A stretch of DNA of 64,000 nucleotides, taken from NCBI GenBank assembly GCA_963928055.1, contig CAWVDN010000001.1, positions 62,001 to 126,000 on the forward strand, given 5' to 3'. The position numbers and the translations under genes are program-made. Numbering within the stretch: the first letter of the stretch is position 1; each line of letters opens with the position of its first letter. This document shows, in pieces, positions 56,887 to 64,000 of the stretch. This DNA comes from Scatomonas sp963928055 (GTDB lineage Bacteria; Bacillota; Clostridia; Lachnospirales; Lachnospiraceae). The notes under the pieces are model-generated. The model made no database searches. It was not told the DNA's origin and was given only the letters and a program-made list of their open reading frames with translations.

Positions 56887-57499
56887 AAAACGGCTGCAGT
56901 TTCCGGTGAAGATCACCAAAACCTGTCCCAAAACAGCCCAGCTGATCATCAGCCAGTACGGGGGGCCGGACGGAGAGCTTTCCGCTTCCATGCGGTATCT
57001 GGCCCAGAGGTATTCCATGCCGGTGAAGAGCGTGGGAGGACTTCTGACGGATATCGGCACCGAGGAGCTGGCCCACATGGAAATGATCTGCGCCATGGTA
57101 TATCAGCTGACCAGGAATCTGACTCCGGAGCAGGTAAAGACAGCAGGCTTTGACGCCTACTATATTGACCACACGGCGGGAATCTGGCCCCAGGCAGCCT
57201 CGGCCCTGCCTTTTTCCGCCGTAGAGTTTCAGTCCAAAGGGGATGCCCTGACCGATCTGACGGAAGACCTGGCGGCGGAGCAGAAAGCCAGAACGGTTTA
57301 TGACAATCTGCTGCGGGTGATCCGGGATCCGGAGGTCCGGGAGCCTCTGAAATTTCTGCGGACCCGGGAGATCGTGCATTTCCAGAGGTTCGGGGAAGCC
57401 CTGGAAAAAGTAAAGGAGAAGCTGGACAGCCGGAATTTTTATTATTTTAATCCATCCTTTGACAAGGCCATGGCTGCGGAGCGGCAGGCGGACCTCTAA
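56873..57499 (+). CDS. cotJC: Spore coat manganese catalase CotJC
   Basis: A 208-residue protein of the Mn-catalase family. The metal ligands are expected in GTEELAHMEMI and in the later DLAAEQKAR and RTREIVHFQRF. It starts MWYYEKRLQFPVKI, as CotJC does, at ATG 56873 with GGAGG 8 bases upstream, inside the end of the fused cotJA-cotJB gene (14-base overlap). It may remove hydrogen peroxide in the spore coat. A terminator follows. Confidence 0.92.
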   Translation: MWYYEKRLQFPVKITKTCPKTAQLIISQYGGPDGELSASMRYLAQRYSMPVKSVGGLLTDIGTEELAHMEMICAMVYQLTRNLTPEQVKTAGFDAYYIDHTAGIWPQAASALPFSAVEFQSKGDALTDLTEDLAAEQKARTVYDNLLRVIRDPEVREPLKFLRTREIVHFQRFGEALEKVKEKLDSRNFYYFNPSFDKAMAAERQADL

Positions 57500-57508
57500 A
57501 GGCGACGG

Positions 57509-57551
57509 AAAAGAGCGTATGGACGGAGAAACGCCTGTGCGCTCTTTTGAT
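57509..57551 (+). terminator. Terminator of the cotJ operon
   Basis: AAAAGAGCG (57509-57517) pairs with CGCTCTTTT (57540-57548), with inner GG/CC pairing; the T-rich side follows. Confidence 0.75.
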
Positions 57552-57580
57552 TTGACGAAAATTCCGGCGTCAGGTATAAT
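57552..57580 (+). promoter_or_regulatory. Sigma-A promoter of the lipoprotein gene
   Basis: TTGACG (57552-57557) and TATAAT (57575-57580) are exactly 17 bases apart, 30 bases before the start codon. Confidence 0.75.
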
Positions 57581-57610
57581 CAGGGAAACTGCAGAGAATG
57601 GAGAAATTCC

Positions 57611-58279
57611 ATGAAATTTTTCATGAAACAGCCGAAGAAAAAAGGGAGAAGGGTCCTGAGCCTCCTGGCAGCTTTGACGGGAGTCCTGCTGCTGTCCGGA
57701 TGCGGCAGCGCCGGAGGGCAGGAGCAGACAGCCTATCAGTTCAGCATTACGGAAGAGGCCAAGGCTCTGGTTCCCTACGCTCTGGCAGGAGAAGAGCGGG
57801 GCTGGAAGGTCCGGTGCCGGGTGAGGGAAGCCTCGGAGGCGGAAAAAGAAGAACTGCTGGAGCAGATCCGCCAGGGGAGGGAGAGTCTTCAGCAGCTGTA
57901 CCGGTCCGGGGAAACGGAGATGACAGAAGAACAGTATCAGCTGTCTCTGGAACAGTATGACCAACAGGAGGCGGAAGTTTCGGAAAAGACCGTATATTTT
58001 TCCGAGATCGCCGGGGCTTATACCGGAGGGGAAAATCCCCCGGCGGGGAGGATGGATTATTGCCTGCAGGACGGAGCGGGAAGGACCCTGGTGCGGGGAA
58101 GCGTGGAGGCATCCTCCCAGAGGGAGCTGGACTGGGAAGCGCCCTGGTACCGGTCGGCACAGACGGACGGAGCCTATTTTACCAGTTTCTTTATCCCGCC
58201 GGAGAAAAATGCCCGGATGGAGCTGTCTGTGGCAGGGGAACGTTTTGAGATCCCTCTGACCCTTGAAGCGTTGGATTAA
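57611..58279 (+). CDS. Lipoprotein of unknown function
   Basis: A 222-residue protein with a basic N-terminus, a hydrophobic signal (RVLSLLAALTGVLLLSGC) and the lipobox LSGC, so it is probably anchored outside the membrane. A Glu/Gln-rich helical stretch (EKEELLEQIRQGRESLQQLY) is followed by a beta-rich C-terminal domain. No family recognised. The ATG has GGAGA 6 bases upstream. Its 3' end overlaps the convergent MATE gene by four bases. Confidence 0.75.
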   Translation: MKFFMKQPKKKGRRVLSLLAALTGVLLLSGCGSAGGQEQTAYQFSITEEAKALVPYALAGEERGWKVRCRVREASEAEKEELLEQIRQGRESLQQLYRSGETEMTEEQYQLSLEQYDQQEAEVSEKTVYFSEIAGAYTGGENPPAGRMDYCLQDGAGRTLVRGSVEASSQRELDWEAPWYRSAQTDGAYFTSFFIPPEKNARMELSVAGERFEIPLTLEALD

Positions 58280-59625
58280 GGGCTTTCCATAACCCGTTCC
58301 CGGCACCGGCGGTAATAGAGGAGCCCTGTAAGATCCGACAGAAACCAGCCGATGGGCACGGCCATCCAGATCCCTGTGACCCCCAGGGCAGGAATGGCGG
58401 AAAGGGTGTAGGCCAGAAGCACCCGCAGGCCCAGGGAGATCCCTGTGAGCACAATGGACATGCCGGGCATTTTGACCGCCCGGTAGTAGCCGTACAGCAG
58501 GAACAGAATGCCGATGCCGCAGTAGAAGGAGCCTTCCACCCGGAGATACTCAACGCCTACAGATACGATCTCCGTCTCCGAGGGATCGACAAAAATGTGC
58601 ATCAGGGGTCCGGCAAATACAAAAACCACCGCGCTGATCACCAGACAGAAGAGTACGGAAGTGAGAACCGCGCAGCGAAATCCGGCAGAGACTCTGTCGG
58701 ATTTTTTCGCGCCGTAATTCTGGGCCACATAGGTGGAAAAGGCGTTGCCGAAATCCTGTACCGGCAGATAAGCAAAAGAATCGATCTTTACGGCGGCGGC
58801 AAAGGCGGCCATGACCGCGGGGCCGAAGCTGTTGACCCGCCCCTGGACCATAAGGATACCGAAATTCATGACCGACTGCTGTACGCAGGTGAGAAAGGAG
58901 AGATTGGCGATCTCCTTCATCACGGGTTTCTGAAACCGAAGATGACGCTTCCGAAGCCGCAGCTCCGGAAAACGGATCAGAGAATACAGCAGGATCCCTC
59001 CGCCGGAAACATACTGGGAGATCACCGTGGCGGAAGCGGCTCCGGCCACGCTCCAGTGAAAGCCTATCACAAAAAGCAGATCCAGGCCGATGTTCAGAAG
59101 AGCGGACACTGCCAGAAAGAGTAGAGGGGTCAGGGAGTTCCCCACAGCCCGCAGTAGAGAAGCAAAAAAATTATAGAGAAAGACGGCCGGGATCCCCATG
59201 AAAATGATCCACAGATATTCCCGCATGAGGGAGTAAACATCCGCGGGCACCTGGAGCAGCCGCAGGATGGGATCGATCAAAAGAAAAGTGAGCAGGGTCA
59301 TAAGGGCCGCCGCCGCCGCGATGAGAACAAAGGAGTGGAAGATCCCGGACCGCAGGCCTTCTTGATCGCCCTGGCCCCAGCGGATGGAGAAAACGGCGCC
59401 GCTGCCCATGGAAAGTCCCAGAAGGATGGAAGTCAGAAACGTCATAAGCGTGTAGGCGCTTCCCACCGCCGCCAGCGCGTCAGGTCCTACGTAGCGGCCC
59501 ACGATCAGGGTGTCCGCTACATTGTACAGCTGCTGCAGAAGGTTCCCCAGCATCAAAGGCAGGGCGAACCGGATCAGGCTGCGGAAGATCGGTCCTCGGG
59601 TCAGTTCTATATGCATGGTTGCCAT
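58276..59625 (-). CDS. MATE-family efflux transporter
   Basis: A 449-residue protein with twelve predicted helices in two related halves. The start of each half shows the family pattern (FALPLMLGNLLQQLYNVADT; VGRYVGPDALAAVGSAY). MATE pumps export cationic drugs with Na+ or H+. Start is ATG 59625 or ATG 59616; both follow a GTGAG-type site. The gene has a good sigma-A promoter and is divergent from an Lrp-like regulator, which could control it. Confidence 0.92.
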   Translation of the reverse strand: MATMHIELTRGPIFRSLIRFALPLMLGNLLQQLYNVADTLIVGRYVGPDALAAVGSAYTLMTFLTSILLGLSMGSGAVFSIRWGQGDQEGLRSGIFHSFVLIAAAAALMTLLTFLLIDPILRLLQVPADVYSLMREYLWIIFMGIPAVFLYNFFASLLRAVGNSLTPLLFLAVSALLNIGLDLLFVIGFHWSVAGAASATVISQYVSGGGILLYSLIRFPELRLRKRHLRFQKPVMKEIANLSFLTCVQQSVMNFGILMVQGRVNSFGPAVMAAFAAAVKIDSFAYLPVQDFGNAFSTYVAQNYGAKKSDRVSAGFRCAVLTSVLFCLVISAVVFVFAGPLMHIFVDPSETEIVSVGVEYLRVEGSFYCGIGILFLLYGYYRAVKMPGMSIVLTGISLGLRVLLAYTLSAIPALGVTGIWMAVPIGWFLSDLTGLLYYRRCRERVMESP

Positions 59626-59667
59626 CTCACTTTCTTTATGATAAACTAATGACGACGAATCGTAATT

Positions 59668-59696
59668 ATTTTATTTCTTAAAAATACAAATGTCAA
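59668..59696 (-). promoter_or_regulatory. Promoter of the MATE gene
   Basis: On the minus strand TTGACA (59691-59696) and TAAAAT (59668-59673) are exactly 17 bases apart. Confidence 0.7.
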
Positions 59697-59727
59697 TATA
59701 AAACATACAAAAAGGAGAGATGGAAAG

Positions 59728-60186
59728 ATGTTTCTTGAAGGATTGGATGAAATGGATCAGAAGATCCTGCAGCTGTTGATCGAAAATGCCAGGTTTTCCT
59801 ATTCGGAGATCGGTGAGCGAGTGGGTCTGTCCCGGGTGGCGGTAAAGGCCAGGATCAAGGCCATGGAGGAGAGGGGGATCATTGAAGAATACACGGCGGT
59901 GATCAATCCCCAGAAGATCAGCGGCGCGGTGTCCTGTTATTTTGATATTGAGACGGAGCCTTCGGCCCTGGAGGCCGTGGCCGCCAGGCTCTGCGCCCAT
60001 CCTTCTGTGACCCAGATCTACCGCATGACCGGAAACTGCCGTCTCCATGTCCACGCGGTAGTCTCTGGGCAGGAAGAGATGGAGCAGCTGATCCGGGAAG
60101 AAATGGATCAGCTGCCTGGTGTCACCAGGCTGGAAAGTCATGTGATCTTAAGCCGCATCAAGGATGTGAAAGGGTTGCGGCTGTAG
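59728..60186 (+). CDS. Lrp/AsnC-family regulator
   Basis: A 152-residue regulator. The N-terminal helix-turn-helix is NARFSYSEIGERVGLSRVAV followed by a K-rich recognition region, and the C-terminal part is a RAM/AsnC ligand-binding domain (IYRMTGNCRLHVHAVVSGQE). GGAGAG precedes the ATG. It is followed after 16 bases by a hydrolase gene and is divergent from the MATE gene. Confidence 0.92.
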   Translation: MFLEGLDEMDQKILQLLIENARFSYSEIGERVGLSRVAVKARIKAMEERGIIEEYTAVINPQKISGAVSCYFDIETEPSALEAVAARLCAHPSVTQIYRMTGNCRLHVHAVVSGQEEMEQLIREEMDQLPGVTRLESHVILSRIKDVKGLRL

Positions 60187-60202
60187 CTAGGAGGGTCAGA
60201 AT

Positions 60203-60895
60203 ATGGAAATCACAGTCAATGGAATGAAGATTTTTTATGAACAGATGGGCAGCGGACGGCCCCTGCTCCTTCTCCACGGAAACGGGGAGGATCACGGGAT
60301 CTTTTATGAAGCGGCGGAGATCCTGCGGGAACATTACACCGTGTATCTTCCGGATACCCGGGGCCACGGCGGCAGCGGGGAGGTGGAAGAGTACCATTAC
60401 GCGGATATGGCGGAGGATGTCCGGGACCTGATCCAGGCCCTGAAACTGGAGCGGCCCTTTCTGTACGGGTTCAGCGACGGAGGCATCGTGGGCCTTCTGA
60501 CTGCCATCCGCTATCCCGGTCTTCTGTCCGGCCTGGCCGTCAGCGGAGCCAACACTTCCCCCAAAGGCATCAAAACCTGCTGGAGAAGATTTTTTGCCGG
60601 GGAATATCAGCGGACCAAAGATCCGAAATTAAAACTCATGCTGCGGGAGCCGTCTATTTCAGAAAAGGAACTTTCCGGGATCCGGATCCCGGCGCTGGTG
60701 ACAGCGGGAAGCAGGGATATGATCCGGCGGAGGGACACAGAGAAGATTGCCGCCGCGATCCCGGAAAGCCGCCTTCAGATTCTGCGGGGAGAAGATCACG
60801 GCAGCTATATCGTCCATGAGAAAAAGATCGGGGAGATCCTTTTAGAATTTTTTCAGCAATGTCAGAAAGCAGAAAAGCAGGGCCATAGGCTGTAA
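60203..60895 (+). CDS. Alpha/beta hydrolase
   Basis: A 230-residue hydrolase with HG (LLLHGNGEDHG) near the N-terminus, the nucleophile elbow GFSDGG (Ser), an acid in the region AGSRDMI and the catalytic His in GEDHGSY. The cap is short. GGAGGG lies upstream. It is in an operon with the Lrp-like regulator. Substrate unknown; ester or lactone hydrolysis is typical. A hairpin overlapping its last codons ends the transcript. Confidence 0.85.
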   Translation: MEITVNGMKIFYEQMGSGRPLLLLHGNGEDHGIFYEAAEILREHYTVYLPDTRGHGGSGEVEEYHYADMAEDVRDLIQALKLERPFLYGFSDGGIVGLLTAIRYPGLLSGLAVSGANTSPKGIKTCWRRFFAGEYQRTKDPKLKLMLREPSISEKELSGIRIPALVTAGSRDMIRRRDTEKIAAAIPESRLQILRGEDHGSYIVHEKKIGEILLEFFQQCQKAEKQGHRL

Positions 60896-60920
60896 AACCT
60901 AAGGTCCTGCTTTCTTTCGC
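60874..60920 (+). terminator. Terminator overlapping the end of the hydrolase gene
   Basis: AAAGCAGGGCCATAGG (60874-60889) pairs with CCTAAGGTCCTGCTTT (60898-60913) with two mismatches, followed by CTTTC. The left arm is coding. Confidence 0.65.
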
Positions 60921-60986
60921 TGCTCCTGGCAGCTGCCTCTGAAACGTGCGGCAGCGCCGCCAAAAGACCGCTGTATTTCTGTCTGT

Positions 60987-62057
60987 TTAATAGTCCAGGG
61001 CCTGCTCCTCGCCGTTCAGCACCCGCAGACCGCCCTGAGCCAGAGCCAGCAGCTCGTCCTCCCCCGCGTAGACGGTGACGCCGCTGATAAAGCCCACACG
61101 CTCCCGGATCTCATCGATGACTCTGGGGCCATAGGCAATGCCGCCGGTGAGGAGGATCTGATCTACTTTGCCGCAGAGCACAGCCGCCATAGCGCCGATA
61201 TCCTTAGCTACCTGGTAGGTGAAGGCGTGGAATACGTTTTCCGCTTCCCGGTTGCCTTCCTCAAAAGCCATACGGGTGACTTCCCGCATGTCATTGGTGC
61301 CAAGATACGCGTTGAGTCCGCCCTTGCCGTTGATCATCTTGGCGATCTCCGCCTGAGTATATTTGCCGGAGAAGCAGAGCTTTACAAGAGCGCCTACCGG
61401 CAGGGAACCGGTCCGCTCAGGAGAGAAGGGGCCGTCGCCGTCCAGGGTGTTGTTTACATCCACCACCCGTCCGCCGGAGTGCGCGCCCACAGAAACGCCG
61501 CCGCCCATATGGGCCACGATCAGGTTCAGAGAATCGTAAGGAACCCCCTGCTCCTTGGCGTAGCGCTTTGCCACAGCCTTCTGATTCAGAGCGTGGAAAA
61601 TACTGATCCGGGGAAGCTCCGGAAGTCCGGAATAGCGGGCTACGGGAGCCAGCTCATCCACCACCACCGGATCCACGATAAAGGCGGGAATGCCCAGAGG
61701 TCCGGCGATCTCGTTGGCCAGCAGACCGCCCAGGTTGGAGGCGTGCTGCCCCTGTCTGCCGATGCGCAGATCCTCCAGCAGAGCATTGGATACCTTGTAG
61801 GTGCCGCCGGGGATCGGTTTCAGCAGACCGCCGCGGCCGATGACCGCTGAGAGCTGATGAATGTCAAAATCCTTTTCCTTCAGGAAATCCAGGATCAGCT
61901 GTTTGCGGAAATCCATCTGGTCAACGATCAGGTTGTATTTGGCGATCTCCTCCGTGGGATGCCGGAGGGTTTCGTCGAAGAGGAGAGTCTCATCCTCGAA
62001 GATGCCGATCTTGGTGGATGTGGAACCGGGATTGATTACCAGAAGTTTGTACCCCAT
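60987..62057 (-). CDS. buk: Butyrate kinase
   Basis: A 356-residue acetokinase-family enzyme that makes ATP and butyrate from butyryl phosphate. The phosphate-binding start VINPGSTSTKIGIF, the VAHMGGGVSVGAHSGGRVVD loop and ILLTGGIAYG are family marks. It lies downstream of ptb on the same strand, with a hairpin between. Related branched-chain kinases cannot be ruled out, but the pairing with ptb fits butyrate. Confidence 0.93.
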   Translation of the reverse strand: MGYKLLVINPGSTSTKIGIFEDETLLFDETLRHPTEEIAKYNLIVDQMDFRKQLILDFLKEKDFDIHQLSAVIGRGGLLKPIPGGTYKVSNALLEDLRIGRQGQHASNLGGLLANEIAGPLGIPAFIVDPVVVDELAPVARYSGLPELPRISIFHALNQKAVAKRYAKEQGVPYDSLNLIVAHMGGGVSVGAHSGGRVVDVNNTLDGDGPFSPERTGSLPVGALVKLCFSGKYTQAEIAKMINGKGGLNAYLGTNDMREVTRMAFEEGNREAENVFHAFTYQVAKDIGAMAAVLCGKVDQILLTGGIAYGPRVIDEIRERVGFISGVTVYAGEDELLALAQGGLRVLNGEEQALDY

Positions 62058-62098
62058 AATAAAATACCTGCCTTTCTGTATTCATTGATTTTTTTCTT

Positions 62099-62124
62099 TA
62101 AAAAGAAAGCCGCCGAAAGGCGGC
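62099..62124 (-). terminator. Intercistronic hairpin between ptb and buk
   Basis: On the minus strand GCCGCC and GGCGGC (62109-62124, four-base loop) are followed by TTTCTTTT. It may partly end ptb transcripts so that less buk is made. Confidence 0.65.
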
Positions 62125-62131
62125 ACTCTTT

Positions 62132-63043
62132 TTATTCCGTCAGAGCCTTGGCAATTACCGCTGCGAAAGCGATGGAGTTGATCTTGGTCTCGAAATCATC
62201 TGACCGGGAGGTCAGGATCACGGGGGCGCTGGTGCCTACCAGCACGTTTCCGTTGCGGACTTTCGCGGTGCGGACCAGGATCTTGTATGTGATGTTTCCT
62301 GCGTCGATATTGGGGAAGAGCAGAATGTCCGCGTGGCCCGCCACGGGGTTTTCCACCTTTTTATGTCTGGCGGCTTCCTCGTCAATGGCAAGATCCATGG
62401 AAAGCGGACCGTATACCTGGCAGTTTTTGATCTCGCCCCGCTCGCACATTTTGGTCAGCTCATCGGCATCCACCGTAGGCTGCATTTTGGGGTTCACGAC
62501 CTCCACCGCGCAGATGGGAGCGACCTTGGGGCACTCCACACCGCAGGCCTGAGCGACTTCCACGGCGTTTTCGATGATCTGTACCTTTTCCTCCAGATTC
62601 GGATACGTGTTGAAAGCGACATCCGTAAAGTAGAGGAGACGGTCGAAGCCTTCGATCTCAAATACACAGACATGAGACATCATCTTGCCGGCGCGAAGAC
62701 CAACTTCCTTATTTAATACGCTTTTCAGGAACAGTTTGGTATCCAGGAAACCTTTCAGAAGGATATCCGCTTCCTTATTATGTACCAGCTCCACCGCCTT
62801 CAGAGCAGCGGCGGCGACATCCGGTTCGTTGATCACACGGAAGTTGGAAAGATCCATCTGCAGGGAATCCGCGATGCTGCGGATCTGCGCCTCGTCGCCG
62901 ACCAGAATGGCGTCGGCGATGCCCCGCTCCTTGGCGATCTTAACTGCCTCCAGAACCGCGTCGTCCTGAGCAACGGCCACGGAAATCGTTTTCAGCTTTC
63001 CGGAACTGGCTCTGGAAATGATGTCATCAAAATTCTTAATCAT
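62132..63043 (-). CDS. ptb: Phosphate butyryltransferase
   Basis: A 303-residue enzyme of the phosphotransacetylase/PTB family that converts butyryl-CoA and phosphate to butyryl phosphate. Typical segments are AKERGIADAILVGDEAQIRS, ILLKGFLDTKLFLKSVLNKE and the C-terminal LLFPNIDAGNITYK. It has its own promoter and precedes buk. Together they form the butyrate kinase route to butyrate. Confidence 0.94.
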   Translation of the reverse strand: MIKNFDDIISRASSGKLKTISVAVAQDDAVLEAVKIAKERGIADAILVGDEAQIRSIADSLQMDLSNFRVINEPDVAAAALKAVELVHNKEADILLKGFLDTKLFLKSVLNKEVGLRAGKMMSHVCVFEIEGFDRLLYFTDVAFNTYPNLEEKVQIIENAVEVAQACGVECPKVAPICAVEVVNPKMQPTVDADELTKMCERGEIKNCQVYGPLSMDLAIDEEAARHKKVENPVAGHADILLFPNIDAGNITYKILVRTAKVRNGNVLVGTSAPVILTSRSDDFETKINSIAFAAVIAKALTE

Positions 63044-63093
63044 TTGTCTGCACCTCTCCCATAAAATTCTAAAGATATTTATTTAACAAGGTT

Positions 63094-63122
63094 AGTCTAT
63101 CACTGATTTCAGCCAAGGTCAA
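63094..63122 (-). promoter_or_regulatory. Promoter of ptb-buk
   Basis: On the minus strand TTGACC (63117-63122) and TAGACT (63094-63099) are exactly 17 bases apart. Confidence 0.6.
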
Positions 63123-63247
63123 TATAAAATCGCAGGAGAATTTTCGGAACAATTTATACAAAAGAGAAAAGTCTGTGCCGGAAAAATATTGTGAATTTAA
63201 CGGAAATTTTCAAAACAAAAATTTTATAAAAAATGATTGATAAATAT

Positions 63248-63276
63248 TTGACATAGAGGGAAATCAGGAGTATAGT
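63248..63276 (+). promoter_or_regulatory. Promoter of the thiolase gene
   Basis: TTGACA (63248-63253) and TATAGT (63271-63276) are exactly 17 bases apart, leaving an 80-base leader. The 314-base gap between ptb and the thiolase otherwise shows only AT-rich sequence; a TTAACAA half-site (63082-63088) is not enough for a Rex operator. Confidence 0.75.
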
Positions 63277-63357
63277 AAGAAGCATAAGCAAGAGAACAGC
63301 CATGATCAGCTGTTTTTCTCATGAAACAATGGATTAGAAGGTTCAAGGAGGTAAAAA

Positions 63358-64000
63358 ATGGCAAAAAAAGTTGTTTTGGCCGGCGCGTGCCGTACGGCGA
63401 TCGGTAAAATGGGAGGCACTTTAAGCACGACCCCGGCTGCGGATCTGGGCGCCATCGTGATCAAGGAAGCGCTGAATCGGGCAGGAGTCCCTGCGGATAA
63501 GGTAGATCAGGTCTACATGGGCTGCGTCATCCAGGCTGGTCTGGGCCAGAACGTGGCAAGACAGGCTTCCATCAAAGCCGGGATTCCGGTGGAGGCTCCG
63601 GCCATGACAATTAATATTGTCTGCGGTTCCGGTCTGAACTGCGTGAACATGGCTGCCGCCATGATCCAGGCAGGGGAGGCCGATATCGTGGTCGCCGGCG
63701 GTATGGAGAATATGTCCATGGCTCCCTACGCTCTGAAAAACGCCCGCTACGGCTACCGCATGGGCAATGCCCCCATGGTGGACACCATGGTGAACGACGC
63801 TCTGTGGGATGTGTTCAATGATTACCATATGGGCATCACCGCCGAGAATGTAGCGGAGCAGTGGGGACTGACCAGAGAGCAGCTGGACGAGTTCGCAGCG
63901 GCCAGCCAGCAGAAAGCCTGCGCGGCGATTGAGAACGGCCGTTTCAAAGACGAGATCGTACCGGTAGAAGTAAAACAGAAAAAGACCACCGTTGTATTTG
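63358..64000 (+). CDS. thlA: Acetyl-CoA acetyltransferase (thiolase), cut by window end
   Basis: The first 214 residues of a thiolase, starting MAKKVVLAGACRTAIGKMGG with AAGGAGG before the ATG. The catalytic cysteine that forms the acyl enzyme is in NIVCGSGLNCVNMA, and GGMENMSMAPY is a family motif. It joins two acetyl-CoA, the first step towards butyryl-CoA. Its position beside ptb-buk suggests that further pathway genes (hbd, crt, bcd-etf) follow beyond the window (inference). Confidence 0.94.
   Translation, partial: MAKKVVLAGACRTAIGKMGGTLSTTPAADLGAIVIKEALNRAGVPADKVDQVYMGCVIQAGLGQNVARQASIKAGIPVEAPAMTINIVCGSGLNCVNMAAAMIQAGEADIVVAGGMENMSMAPYALKNARYGYRMGNAPMVDTMVNDALWDVFNDYHMGITAENVAEQWGLTREQLDEFAAASQQKACAAIENGRFKDEIVPVEVKQKKTTVVF

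Noticed and set aside
63082..63088. TTAACAA as a Rex operator for the butyrate genes
   Set aside because: Only one half-site is present; no matching TTGTTAA four bases upstream.
1..64000. CRISPR arrays, insertion sequences or rRNA
   Set aside because: No regularly spaced repeats, transposase-like proteins or rRNA signatures were seen.

Overview
The window looks like chromosome from an anaerobic, spore-forming, Gram-positive gut Firmicute, most likely a GC-rich butyrate-forming member of the Lachnospiraceae (family-level inference from gene content, not proven). Supporting signs are AGGAGG ribosome sites, near-consensus sigma-A promoters, a T-box leader, a cotJ spore-coat locus, YesM/YesN-type signalling, many glycoside hydrolases fed by ABC importers that share one ATPase, and a ptb-buk butyrate branch next to a thiolase. 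No rRNA, phage, insertion sequence or CRISPR array was seen. There is one tRNA gene, tRNA-Pro(GGG).

Layout. (1) 0-9.6 kb: an operon with a YesM-like histidine kinase, a YesN-like regulator, an SsuA/NMT1-type binding lipoprotein, two permeases, two different ATPases and a cytoplasmic Cys-type sulfatase. It reads as sensing, import and desulfation of a small organosulfur compound. (2) 9.6-11.0 kb: a CdaR/PucR-like regulator and a small membrane protein. (3) 11.1-23 kb: alpha-galactoside use, with a stand-alone MsmK/UgpC-type ATPase, two GH36 alpha-galactosidases, an AraC regulator, a binding protein with two permeases but no ATPase, and an amylosucrase-like GH13. (4) 23-26.2 kb: a GH31 alpha-glucosidase divergent from an AraC regulator. 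(5) 26.2-33.1 kb: mntP, a frameshifted M56-like exported protein gene, a PurF homologue without its catalytic cysteine, and a small membrane-protein/MFS operon. (6) 33.2-37.5 kb: trpB2, then an AT-rich, decaying PadR/DUF6120 island, then the tRNA gene. (7) 37.7-42 kb: a membrane-tethered sigma-like protein and a heterodimeric ABC exporter. (8) 42-50.5 kb: T-box and leuA, a frameshifted LysR gene, MarR with a second heterodimeric exporter, and another LysR gene. (9) 50.5-56.3 kb: an alanine/sodium symporter, a MalY/PatB C-S lyase, and trkA-trkH potassium uptake. (10) 56.4-58.3 kb: a fused cotJA-cotJB, cotJC and a lipoprotein. (11) 58.3-64 kb: a MATE pump, an Lrp regulator with a hydrolase, and ptb-buk divergent from a thiolase cut by the window end.

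The observations most worth following are: the importer whose two ATPases carry lesions that fall in the same composite ATP site; the Cys-less PurF homologue; the PadR island with two near-identical promoter/operator elements; the membrane-tethered sigma-like protein; the CotJA-CotJB fusion; and the divergent MarR/LysR promoters that share one inverted repeat. At least three genes carry frameshifts or nonsense changes that could be real decay, slippage or sequencing error.
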